Source: Planctomycetota bacterium
GTDB lineage: Bacteria > Planctomycetota > UBA8742 > UBA2392
Reading direction: 5' to 3'
Length of the DNA: 64,000 bases
Assembly: GCA_020848275.1 (NCBI GenBank)
Contig: JADLAK010000085.1
Location: 1 to 64,000 of the forward strand
Part shown: positions 10,742 to 18,663 of the stretch, one piece after another
How the letters are laid out: every line of letters begins with the position of its first letter
Position numbering within the stretch: position 1 is the stretch's first letter
Translations under genes and position numbers: made by a program
Notes under the pieces: generated by a model
The model's input: only the letters and a program-made list of their open reading frames with translations
What the model was told of the DNA's origin: nothing
The model's database searches: none

Positions 10742-11470
10742 TTAGTCATCGGCCAAAGGATTGGGATTGTCAGCGGTTTCGCTCCACTCATTGAGGAGCG
10801 AGCCCTGCGGGTTGATCTTTAGCAGTCGAGGTGCCCCTTCGGGCTTGGCCATTTTGGCGACCAGCCAAGTCCACATCAGCTCGCAGCGGGAGCATGTCTT
10901 GAATGGCAGATGGTGATTCATCATCATCGCCAGCCCGTCAGCCGTCTTTTGCTCGTCTTCGATTGCCTTGAGATAATCCGGCATCGCTGGAGCTTCATAA
11001 GTCTGCTCTCCTGCTTCCGCCGCGGCTTTGGCGATGGCCTGCTCGTCGTTCCACGCTTTCACGCGCTTGGCCCACTCCTCCTGGCGCAGGTAAAGCTTGA
11101 TGGCGTCGGCTCCCTTGTTATCACTGCAAAATGCGAGAACTCTGTCCGCAGTGCCCTCGTGATCGCGACAATATTCGGCGGCCTTTCGCACCATCGTGCA
11201 GGAGTCTTCGTTGCCGGGCGCAAATACGACCACGAACACCTTCTTGTTCTGGTAACTCGTCAGGCTGATCGCGCGGCCCTGGTAGTCCTTGAGTGACCAC
11301 GTCAGCCACTTGGCTTGCGCACACGGGTCATCCTCGGCCGGCGGGTCGTCGATAGTGCCGATTTGTGAGTGGCAACGTTCCAGCGGGCGCACAGAGTCCG
11401 AGCGAACAGGTGTTTGAGCGAGGAACAACACGGCTACAACAAGGCCACCGCAGGCGATTTGCCTGAACAT
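10742..11470 (-). CDS. Secreted thioredoxin-fold (redoxin-like) protein
   Basis: I start this gene at the ATG at 11470-11468 because GGAG lies just upstream and the residues that follow are a good signal peptide (MFRQIACGGLVVAVLFLA, then QTPVRS); product 242 aa. An upstream start in the same frame would bury that signal. The mature part begins with a Cys-containing segment, then a redoxin-like beta strand ('KKVFVVVFAP') followed by 'GNEDSCTMVRK', a single Cys where peroxiredoxin- and TlpA-like proteins carry their active site. A 'KTCSRCELMW' CxxC motif lies nearer the C-terminus. It ends 96 bp before the giant RHS gene on the same strand, so the two may be co-transcribed. Substrate unknown; AhpC/TSA-like or SCO-like are both possible. 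Confidence 0.7.
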   Translation of the reverse strand: MFRQIACGGLVVAVLFLAQTPVRSDSVRPLERCHSQIGTIDDPPAEDDPCAQAKWLTWSLKDYQGRAISLTSYQNKKVFVVVFAPGNEDSCTMVRKAAEYCRDHEGTADRVLAFCSDNKGADAIKLYLRQEEWAKRVKAWNDEQAIAKAAAEAGEQTYEAPAMPDYLKAIEDEQKTADGLAMMMNHHLPFKTCSRCELMWTWLVAKMAKPEGAPRLLKINPQGSLLNEWSETADNPNPLADD

Positions 11471-12475
11471 TCGATTTCTCCAATTTTGACTGCCCGACGC
11501 ACAGGCGACTACCGGTGTGACCACCGTGCCCAACCCATTGTTGCTGCCGAAGAAACCCGCCATGACTTGCCCCCTGGTAGATGTTGGAACCGATCCCGCA
11601 GGACCGTACCACACGCTGCGACACGACTTTGACTGCGCGCCAAAAACAGCTGCTGAAACTCCACCCGCAAACCTTACCGCCCGTTGCGACACAACCGCGC
11701 CATCGCCCCGAAATGCCCATTTCAAGCGGGTTCGAGGCTTACCCTTCAAAGTTTCTCAGCAAGCCGGCGCTGTAAAAGCCGTCGGAAGTCAAGGTGTGAT
11801 GTTAGTGAGCGCTTACACATATCGTCTGACCTTGGAACTCGCAACGCAGATTTGAGAAATTCACGAAAACATGATGGATTCGTTGCATGAGCTTTGACGA
11901 TCGTGAACGTGGCTCTTGACGTGTCAGTAACTCCGCAAATGCTGACAGCAAAAGGTTTCACGTAACGTTTTGCGGACTTTTCCTACGCATCAATGCGACA
12001 GGTCGCGGTAGACGAGTTCTCCTGCCACAATATTTGGAGCCCCAACTACTGCCCTCTACCCATTGGAAAATTTGGACACACTTGCGGCGGAATAATCTGT
12101 GAACCGATCGATTATGTTTGTTCACCTCTGTGAGCGTGCCCTGGGGGTGATTCCGGCGATGTTGTCTTTGCTCGGCGGCGCGCAGCGCGGGTCGACGGTC
12201 AGCCCAAAGCGAGCGCCGATGGCGATAGCCGAGGCGGCGAGAGACCCGCGCGTCGCGCCAAGGCGGCGGGGGCTTCTCCGTAAGCGTCCGCGCGTGTCCG
12301 ACGATTGCCGAATCAGCAACCCGACGCGAGCGCTGCTGGGCTTTTGCTGCAGTGCAGTACTGAAAGGGAAATTTTAGGCAGCGCCGGTGCACGCCGACTC
12401 GCCTTGGACGGGCGAATTTTTGGTCGAAAAAATACCGTGCAATTCCGTTTACATTGCCCATTTTCGGCGTGTGCG
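11471..12475. other. Gene-free stretch
   Basis: About 1 kb between the redoxin-like gene and the tRNA-Lys terminator. Open frames here lack recognisable domains, good ribosome sites or plausible composition. I see no RNA gene, insertion sequence or clear promoter. It may hold the promoter of the minus-strand redoxin/RHS pair. Confidence 0.6.
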
Positions 12476-12514
12476 CCAAAAACACAACCGCCCGAAGATT
12501 GGCTCTCCGGGCGG
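12476..12514 (-). terminator. Rho-independent terminator behind tRNA-Lys fragment 1
   Basis: On the minus strand an 11-bp stem (12504-12514 pairing with 12488-12498, with one G-T pair) closes a GCCAA loop and is followed by TTGTGTTTTT. It lies directly downstream of the tRNA 3' end. The same structure with covarying base pairs recurs at 38219-38255. Confidence 0.8.
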
Positions 12515-12523
12515 CTTGGAAGC

Positions 12524-12569
12524 TGGCACCTCGAGTAGGATTCGAACCTACGACCCGCTGATCAAGAGA
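12524..12569 (-). tRNA. tRNA-Lys(CTT) 3' fragment, copy 1 (att-like)
   Basis: Minus strand, 5' to 3': anticodon loop CTCTTGA (anticodon CTT), 3' anticodon strand TCAGC, variable GGGTC, T-arm GTAGG/TTCGAAT/CCTAC, acceptor 3' strand TCGAGGT, discriminator G and CCA. The 5' half is missing: no ACCTCGA acceptor strand, D-arm or GCTGA strand lies upstream. Homology to copy 2 stops at the start of the anticodon loop. This is what a tyrosine-integrase crossover leaves when it displaces a tRNA 3' end. The discriminator G, unusual for Lys, fits loss of function. Confidence 0.75.
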
Positions 12570-12729
12570 AGTCCTCCCCTGACAGCGCAGAGCCGAATGG
12601 AGTACTACGTCCATGAGGCCGGCACCGATTCAGTCGAGTTGGGACCGCGTGGCGTCGCATCGCAACGATTTATTTATCAAACTCTCACGGTGCATTGGCT
12701 CCACCCGTTGACGCCAAGGGTATGAAAGG

Positions 12730-13674
12730 ATGTTTCCTGTCTGGACTGCCATGGCCCTCGATCTCCTGTCACGCATGTACGTCCGCGCCAATCGCGAGAA
12801 ATACGCGATCGGCCAGTTCAACGTTTCGAACCTCGAATTTACGCAGGCCGCGGTGCAGGCTGCGGCTGAGTGCAACGCACCGATTATTCTGGCCGCAAGT
12901 TCAAGCGCGATTAAATACGCGGGCATCGAACAACTGGTCGCGATCGTAAAGTCTCTGGCCAATAGCGTATCCGCGCCAATTGCCCTGCACCTCGACCATG
13001 GCGCGGACATCAACCAGGCCCGCGAATGCATCGAACACGGCTTCACCAGCGTGATGATTGACGCCAGCCATGCGCCCCTGGAAGAAAACATCCGCATCAC
13101 CAAGGAGGTCGTGGCGCTTGCGCGCAGGTCGGGCGTGACGGTCGAAGCTGAACTGGGTCGCCTGGGCGGCATCGAAGATGAAGTCGAAGTCGATGCAAAG
13201 GACGCACACCTCACCGACGTGAACGAGGCCGAGCGATTCGTGCGTGAGACCCGTTGTGATGCGCTGGCCGTTGCCGTCGGCACCAGCCACGGCGCCTACA
13301 AGTTCAAGGGCAAGCCGGTAATCGCCTTCGACCGCATAGCGGAAATCAAAAAGCGTGTCGGCATACCACTGGTGCTGCACGGCGCCAGCAGCGTGGAGCC
13401 TGCCGCGGTCGAGATGATCAACAAGTACGGCGGCAAGATTGACGACGCTCACGGGCTGGACGATGAAAGTTACAAGCGCGCCATCAGCGCCGGCGTCTGC
13501 AAGGTCAACATCGACACTGATTTGCGCCTGGTGTGGGCCGCGACACTTCGCAAGTTGCTTGCTGAAAACCCCGGCGAGTTCGACCCGCGCAAATTGCTCG
13601 GCCCCGCGCGCGAGGCCGTCCGTGATGAAATCAAGCACAAGATCAAGCTGCTGGGCAGTGTCGCCAAGGCCTGA
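12730..13674 (+). CDS. fba: Class II fructose-1,6-bisphosphate aldolase
   Basis: A zinc-dependent aldolase splitting fructose-1,6-bisphosphate into dihydroxyacetone phosphate and glyceraldehyde-3-phosphate. Seen: 'LHLDHGAD' with catalytic Asp89 and zinc ligand His90, 'VGTSHGAYK' with His187, 'LHGASS' with His217, and a C-terminal 'VNIDTDLR' phosphate-binding strand. At 314 aa it has normal family length. The ATG at 12730 has AAGGG about 9 nt upstream; the ATG at 12751 gives an N-terminus more typical of the family but has no visible ribosome site, so the start is uncertain by seven codons. It is the first gene of the plus-strand carbon block and lies just right of tRNA-Lys fragment 1. A gap of about 350 bp separates it from the debranching enzyme. 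Confidence 0.93.
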   Translation: MFPVWTAMALDLLSRMYVRANREKYAIGQFNVSNLEFTQAAVQAAAECNAPIILAASSSAIKYAGIEQLVAIVKSLANSVSAPIALHLDHGADINQARECIEHGFTSVMIDASHAPLEENIRITKEVVALARRSGVTVEAELGRLGGIEDEVEVDAKDAHLTDVNEAERFVRETRCDALAVAVGTSHGAYKFKGKPVIAFDRIAEIKKRVGIPLVLHGASSVEPAAVEMINKYGGKIDDAHGLDDESYKRAISAGVCKVNIDTDLRLVWAATLRKLLAENPGEFDPRKLLGPAREAVRDEIKHKIKLLGSVAKA

Positions 13675-14024
13675 GCAAAGAGCCGTAAAGCAGACTCCTA
13701 CACGGCAACACCAACTGCTCGTATGTCAGAAACCTCGGCCAATGCCTTGCGTTTCCGCATGCCGAAACAGCACACAATTCGGATAACAAGGAGCCGCTAA
13801 GTCCGCTTCCCAAGCGGGTTCCATGTCCATCCATCCTCACGCAACATTCACGCAATCTTGGGGACCGCCGATGCCTCGCGGGTTAAGCCATTTCATGTTG
13901 TCGCCGCAGTCGGAGCTTGAAGTGCCCCGCCGCAACGCACGAGCACCGACAAATTTCAGTGCACTTCCACCTCTATCTCGCACGTGCCACGACACAGCAG
14001 CCGCAGCACCGGAGGATACAACGC
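13675..14024. other. Intergenic gap with a short hairpin
   Basis: No gene seen. A 6-bp perfect hairpin (CCGCTT/AAGCGG, 13803-13817) lies mid-gap but no T-run follows, so I do not call a terminator. The gap may hold a promoter for the glycogen genes; no convincing -35/-10 pair was seen. Confidence 0.4.
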
Positions 14025-16043
14025 ATGAACGCGCAAACCTTCCACTTCGGGCCCAACGATCACCATGAATGGCTGATCACAAACAACCTGGGTGATTTCG
14101 CGATGGGCACGCCCTCGCGCGCGCCTTTTCGCAAGTACCACGGCTTACTGGTTCTGCGCAACGGCGCAGGTGACGCCCCGCTGCATGTGCTCTCGGAAGT
14201 TTCGGAAGTCCTGATCTCCCGCGGTGAGCGCTTTGAGCTTTCGACCTTCAACTACGAGGGTGGCGTCACTCATCCCCACGGCTACAGGCACCTGACCCGC
14301 TTTTATCCCGGTGACGCGCCGGTTTGGCACAGTGTCTGCGGTCATGTGCATATCCTGCGCCGCGTGGAGTTGGCGCCCAATCGCCACGCGGTCCGCCTGA
14401 CGTGGGAGATCAACGGCGCCGAGGACGGCGACGATCTTCTGCTCTATCCGCATTTCAGCATGCGCAGCGCCCACGTGAATGCCCACGAAAACGCTTTTTT
14501 GCTTGGCACGCCGCACGAGAGACACGAGGAAACCGTTTTCCAGTTTTATGAGCAGTTGCCGGAACTTGCCCTGCGCCTGACGCCGCATGCGAAGCTTGAA
14601 CAGGAAGGGTTCTGGAATCGCCGCGTGTTCTATGCCGAGGAACAGCGCCGCGGCTACGAAGCCCACGAAGATTTGTTCTGCCCTGGCTCCTTCCGCGTGC
14701 GCCTGACGGGCAATAGCGTCATCACGCTGGAAGTGGGCACGCCGGCCGACGCGGCGCCCGCCGCAGCGCCAGAGTCCCGCGAGGCCCAGGATGCTGATTG
14801 TAATGTGCTCCAGCGCCTGGAGCACTCGGCGGGCCGCTATGTGTTCGAGACGATGGGCGGACGGCCCGGCGTCATCGCCGGTTACCCGTGGTTTGGCGAA
14901 TGGGCGCGGGACACGCTTTTGTCGCTGGATGGCTTACTGCTCCGGCGCAAACAGAACAACCATGCTGCCGCCATCATCGAACGATACGTGGATCTGCGTG
15001 CGGACGGCCTGCTGCCCAATGTTCTGGGCGAAGACGCCGCGACTTCGACCGGCGTGGCGCCAGATGCATCCTTACTATTGATCCGTGCGATTCAGCAATA
15101 CGAAGCGGCCGTAGGCGAGGGCGCCGTCCAGCGCTGGCTGCCGGCCGTGTTCGACACGCTCGAAGCTTTGCGTACCCAACGCGTCAAGGGAGTCGGCATA
15201 ACTCCCGCGGGACTGCTTGCCGCCGACCGGCGACCGGAGGCGTTGACGTGGATGGACGTGAGAATTGACGGTCAGCCGGTAACGCCGCGAGCGCCCTATG
15301 CGGTCGAGTTGAACGCGCTGTACTACAACGCGCTGTGCTACGCACTCGCGGCCGCCAAGCGCGTCGAGAACATGGAATTCATCGAGAACTTTGCGCCGCT
15401 GGCGGAAAAGTTCCTGCCCGCGTTTGCGTCGATGTTCTGGAATGCGGAACTCGGCTACTTCGCCGACGCGCACGATGGCCGCGCGCAGGACGTGAGCCTG
15501 CGGCCCAACCAGTTGTTCGCGTTTTCGTTGCCGTTTGCAGCGACCAGCCGCGAACAAGCCGCGAGCGCCCTGGCTAAAGTGCGCAGCAAGCTGCTGACGC
15601 CCTGTGGCCTGCGCACGCTGTCGCCCGAAGATCCCGCTTATCGCGGTCGTTACACGGGTTCAGTACACGAGCGCGACTTGGCCTATCACCAGGGAACAGT
15701 ATGGCCGTGGCTATTGATGCCCTACATGGACGCAGTCGCGTTTGTGGAGGGTCGCGCCCGGGCCGCCGAGGAAGCACGCCACATTCTCGACCACTTTGGC
15801 GCACATCTTGACGACGCGTGCCTGGGCCATGTGTCAGAAATCTTCGACGGCGACCAACCGCATTCACCTTGCGGCGCGCCGGCGCAGGCCTGGAGTGTAG
15901 CGGCGTTGGTCTCGATCAGCCGTTACCTCGATGCCGTCGCGAGCGTGGAGCCCGCCACGGCGGGGAAACCCCGTTCGGCCAAGACAGGCGCCAAGCGCAA
16001 AGCGGGATCGGCCAAGCGAGGCGCAAAGGCTCTACAGGAATGA
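14025..16043 (+). CDS. Glycogen debranching enzyme (GDE_C family amylo-alpha-1,6-glucosidase)
   Basis: A 672-aa enzyme expected to hydrolyse alpha-1,6 branch stubs of glycogen. The ATG at 14025 has GGAGG nine nt upstream and gives the family's usual start ('NDHHEWLITNNLGDFAMGT'); a more upstream in-frame start adds 36 residues without domain character. An N-terminal beta-sandwich of about 270 residues is followed by the (alpha/alpha)6 barrel, with the family signatures 'AGYPWFGEWARDTL' and, nearer the end, 'GSVHERDLAYHQGTVWPWLL', which hold the acidic catalytic residues. A Lys/Ala-rich tail ends the protein. Its stop overlaps the next gene's start (ATGA), so translation is probably coupled with the GT4 gene. 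Confidence 0.93.
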   Translation: MNAQTFHFGPNDHHEWLITNNLGDFAMGTPSRAPFRKYHGLLVLRNGAGDAPLHVLSEVSEVLISRGERFELSTFNYEGGVTHPHGYRHLTRFYPGDAPVWHSVCGHVHILRRVELAPNRHAVRLTWEINGAEDGDDLLLYPHFSMRSAHVNAHENAFLLGTPHERHEETVFQFYEQLPELALRLTPHAKLEQEGFWNRRVFYAEEQRRGYEAHEDLFCPGSFRVRLTGNSVITLEVGTPADAAPAAAPESREAQDADCNVLQRLEHSAGRYVFETMGGRPGVIAGYPWFGEWARDTLLSLDGLLLRRKQNNHAAAIIERYVDLRADGLLPNVLGEDAATSTGVAPDASLLLIRAIQQYEAAVGEGAVQRWLPAVFDTLEALRTQRVKGVGITPAGLLAADRRPEALTWMDVRIDGQPVTPRAPYAVELNALYYNALCYALAAAKRVENMEFIENFAPLAEKFLPAFASMFWNAELGYFADAHDGRAQDVSLRPNQLFAFSLPFAATSREQAASALAKVRSKLLTPCGLRTLSPEDPAYRGRYTGSVHERDLAYHQGTVWPWLLMPYMDAVAFVEGRARAAEEARHILDHFGAHLDDACLGHVSEIFDGDQPHSPCGAPAQAWSVAALVSISRYLDAVASVEPATAGKPRSAKTGAKRKAGSAKRGAKALQE

Positions 16044-17440
16044 AAGTGCTGATGCTGGGATGGGAATACCCGCCGCACATCGCGGGCGGCCTTGGCACCG
16101 CCTGCGAAGGATTATCTCGCGCCCTATCTGAGGAAGGCGTCGAGTTGCTATTTGTGGTGCCGCGCATGTTTGGCGACGAGCCTGCGTCGCACATGCAACT
16201 GATCGGCGCAGCCGACGTTAATATCAGCGCTCCTGTAGCGACGGTCGTCGGCGCTCCGCCACGCACGGCCGCGCTTGAAGCGCGCGCCGGCCGCTCCCGC
16301 GTCGTCGAATCGCAGCACGAAAGCGTGCTGACGCTGGCGCTGGATTGCCTGCTGCAACCCTATGACCGGCCCGCTCAGTACGTTGAGCGCCGCTCGGTGC
16401 TTACGCGGCGCCAGTCCGAAATCTTCGAGCCGGGCGTCGTCGCGCCGCCGCAGGAACAGCCGCTTTTGCGCACCGAACAATCTTCACGCGTGCCGGAAGC
16501 GGGGCGGACAAGCCACTATGCCAGCGACATGTTCGGCGAGGTGTCGCGTTACGCCGGCGCCGTATCGGCCATAGCCGCAACACATGAATTCGACGTGATT
16601 CACGCCCACGACTGGATGACCTACCCGGCGGCGTACGCGGCGGCGCGCGCCAGCGGCAAACCCGTGGTGCTGCATGTGCATTCGCTGGAGTACGACCGCA
16701 GCGGCGAACACGTCAACCACGGCATCAACAACATCGAGCGCGAGGGCCTTAGGGCTGCGTCGCGCATCGTGGCGGTGAGTTACTACACGAAGTCGCTGGT
16801 GTCGCGCATGCACGGTATTGATGAGTCAAGGATCAGCGTGGTGCACAACGGCGTCTCGCGCAACGAGGGCCTGGCGCAGTACCACCTCGAGGAAGACAAG
16901 ACGCACCGCCACGTGCTGTTCATGGGCCGCATCACGTTTCAAAAGGGCCCCGAGTTCTTCGTGCGCGCCGCCCAGAAGGTCGTCGGTCACGTCAAGGATG
17001 TGCGCTTTGTGATGGCGGGCAGCGGCGACATGCTGGACTCCGTCAAGGCGCTGGTGCGCGGCCTCGGCCTCGACGCGTGGTTCGAGTTCCCCGGCTTTTT
17101 GCGCGGCAACGAGCGCGAGCGTTACTTCACGCTGGCCGACGTGTACATGATGCCGTCGGTAAGCGAACCCTTCGGCATCACGCCGCTGGAGGCCATGGCC
17201 TTTGACGTGCCGGTGGTGATCTCGCGGCAGTCCGGCGTGTCTGAGGTGCTGCGGCACGCGTTCAAGGTGGACTTCTGGGACGTCGACCGCATGGCGGAGT
17301 TGCTGATTGCGCTGCTCAACCACCAGCCGCTGTCGCGCGAAATGACGCGCATGGCGCAACGCGAATTACTGCACCTGCACTGGCGTGCGGCGGCGGAAAA
17401 AATGGTCGAAGTCTATCGCAAGGTCGCACCGGCGGCCTGA
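16040..17440 (+). CDS. GT4-family glycosyltransferase (glycogen synthase-like)
   Basis: A 466-aa GT-B fold enzyme. The start is the ATG overlapping the debranching enzyme stop. The N-terminus 'MLGWEYPPHIAGGLGTACEG' is typical of starch/glycogen synthase-like GT4 enzymes that bind a nucleotide sugar. A poorly conserved insertion (about residues 65-165) precedes 'FDVIHAHDWMTYPAAYAAA'. The C-terminal domain begins at 'HVLFMGRITFQKGPEFF' and carries the E-x7-E signature 'SEPFGITPLE' that contacts UDP/ADP-sugar. In this cluster it most likely extends or primes alpha-glucan, but the sequence does not rule out another acceptor. Twelve bases separate it from the GH57 gene. Confidence 0.88.
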   Translation: MKVLMLGWEYPPHIAGGLGTACEGLSRALSEEGVELLFVVPRMFGDEPASHMQLIGAADVNISAPVATVVGAPPRTAALEARAGRSRVVESQHESVLTLALDCLLQPYDRPAQYVERRSVLTRRQSEIFEPGVVAPPQEQPLLRTEQSSRVPEAGRTSHYASDMFGEVSRYAGAVSAIAATHEFDVIHAHDWMTYPAAYAAARASGKPVVLHVHSLEYDRSGEHVNHGINNIEREGLRAASRIVAVSYYTKSLVSRMHGIDESRISVVHNGVSRNEGLAQYHLEEDKTHRHVLFMGRITFQKGPEFFVRAAQKVVGHVKDVRFVMAGSGDMLDSVKALVRGLGLDAWFEFPGFLRGNERERYFTLADVYMMPSVSEPFGITPLEAMAFDVPVVISRQSGVSEVLRHAFKVDFWDVDRMAELLIALLNHQPLSREMTRMAQRELLHLHWRAAAEKMVEVYRKVAPAA

Positions 17441-17451
17441 GGAGTGGGAAT

Positions 17452-18663
17452 ATGCCCAACGTCTGCTTTTACTTCCAGGTACACCAGCCCTGGCGCCTGC
17501 GGCGCTATTCGTTATTCGAGGTCGGTGAGAATCACGACTATTTCTCCGATGAACAGAACCGGCGCATCATCACCCGCGTCGCCGAAAAGTGCTATCTGCC
17601 GGCCAATCGGCTGATGCTCGAGCTGATTCACCGCCACCACGGCCGTTTCCAGATCGCCTACAGCATCAGCGGCGTCGCGATCGAGCAGATGCGCCGGTTT
17701 GCGCCGGCCGCTCTGCAATCCTTCCGTGAGCTTGCCGCCACGGGCTGCGTGGAGTTCCTGGGCGAGACGTACTTCCACTCTTTGGCGTCGCTTGCCGACG
17801 AGGACGAATTTCGCGAGCAGGTGCGTGAACATAGCGACCTGATCGAGGCGACTTTCGGCAAACGACCGCGCGTGTTTCGCAACACCGAATTGATCTACAA
17901 CGACCGCATCGGCGAGCTTGCCGCCGAACTTGGCTTTGCCGGCGTCGCGTGCGAGGGCGCCGATGACGTGCTGGGCTGGCGCAGCCCCAATTTCGTCTAT
18001 CGGCACCCGCACGCAAACCTCAAGCTCCTGCTCAAGAACTACCGGCTGTCCGACGACATTGCATTCCGTTTTTCTAACCGCGGCTGGCCGGAATTCCCCC
18101 TCACGACGGAGAAATTCTCGGGCTGGCTGCACCGGATCAACGGCGGTGGCGAAATCGTCAACCTGTTCATGGATTACGAGACGTTTGGCGAGCACCAGTG
18201 GAGCGACACCGGTATCTTCGAGTTTATGCGCGCGCTGCCGCAAGCGGTGATGCGCGATCACGGCTGGGGCTTCCTCACGCCCTCGCAAGCGCTGGGCTTC
18301 CACGCGCCGGTTGCCGAGATGCCCTACAAGCGAACGGTTTCGTGGGCCGACACCGAGCGTGACATCAGCGCGTGGCTGGGCAATGAGTTGCAAACCGATG
18401 CGTTCAAGCAGCTTTATGACCTCGGCCGCGAACTGAAGGCTCGCAACAACCCGGCCGCAATCGGGCTTTGGCGGCGCCTGCAAACCTCCGATCATTTCTA
18501 CTACATGTGCACCAAGTGGTACGCCGACGGCGACGTCCACGCGTACTTCAGCCCATACGAGAGCCCCTACGAGGCCTACTTGAACTTCATGAATGTGATT
18601 GCCGATTTGCGCCAGTCCGTGCTGTGGCGCCGCGGCCTCGCAGCCGGGAGGCTGGTCGGATGA
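17452..18663 (+). CDS. Glycoside hydrolase family 57 alpha-amylase / 4-alpha-glucanotransferase-like
   Basis: A 403-aa retaining GH57 enzyme acting on alpha-1,4-glucans. Seen: the family motif 'FQVHQPWRL' (His11-Gln-Pro), the probable nucleophile Glu146 in 'RNTELIYND', and the probable acid/base Asp241 in 'LFMDYETFGEHQW'. At about 400 aa with no extra domains it matches the short archaeal/bacterial cytoplasmic amylases. No signal peptide, so intracellular. GAGTGGGAAT precedes the ATG. Its stop overlaps the next start (ATGA). In context it would trim or rearrange intracellular glycogen together with the debranching enzyme and phosphorylase. Confidence 0.92.
   Translation: MPNVCFYFQVHQPWRLRRYSLFEVGENHDYFSDEQNRRIITRVAEKCYLPANRLMLELIHRHHGRFQIAYSISGVAIEQMRRFAPAALQSFRELAATGCVEFLGETYFHSLASLADEDEFREQVREHSDLIEATFGKRPRVFRNTELIYNDRIGELAAELGFAGVACEGADDVLGWRSPNFVYRHPHANLKLLLKNYRLSDDIAFRFSNRGWPEFPLTTEKFSGWLHRINGGGEIVNLFMDYETFGEHQWSDTGIFEFMRALPQAVMRDHGWGFLTPSQALGFHAPVAEMPYKRTVSWADTERDISAWLGNELQTDAFKQLYDLGRELKARNNPAAIGLWRRLQTSDHFYYMCTKWYADGDVHAYFSPYESPYEAYLNFMNVIADLRQSVLWRRGLAAGRLVG

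Noticed and set aside
11958-12614. A 218-codon minus-strand frame upstream of the aldolase
   Set aside because: Its N-terminal part 'DQRVVGSNPTRGA' is the familiar spurious translation of a tRNA 3' end, and the rest is Arg-rich with no domain; it overlaps the tRNA fragment and terminator.
12524-12700. Full tRNA-Lys genes at the two repeat copies, possibly split by a group I intron in the anticodon loop
   Set aside because: No 5' half (ACCTCGA acceptor strand and D-arm) was found within several hundred bases on the expected side of either copy, and no intron core elements were seen; attachment-site fragments explain both.
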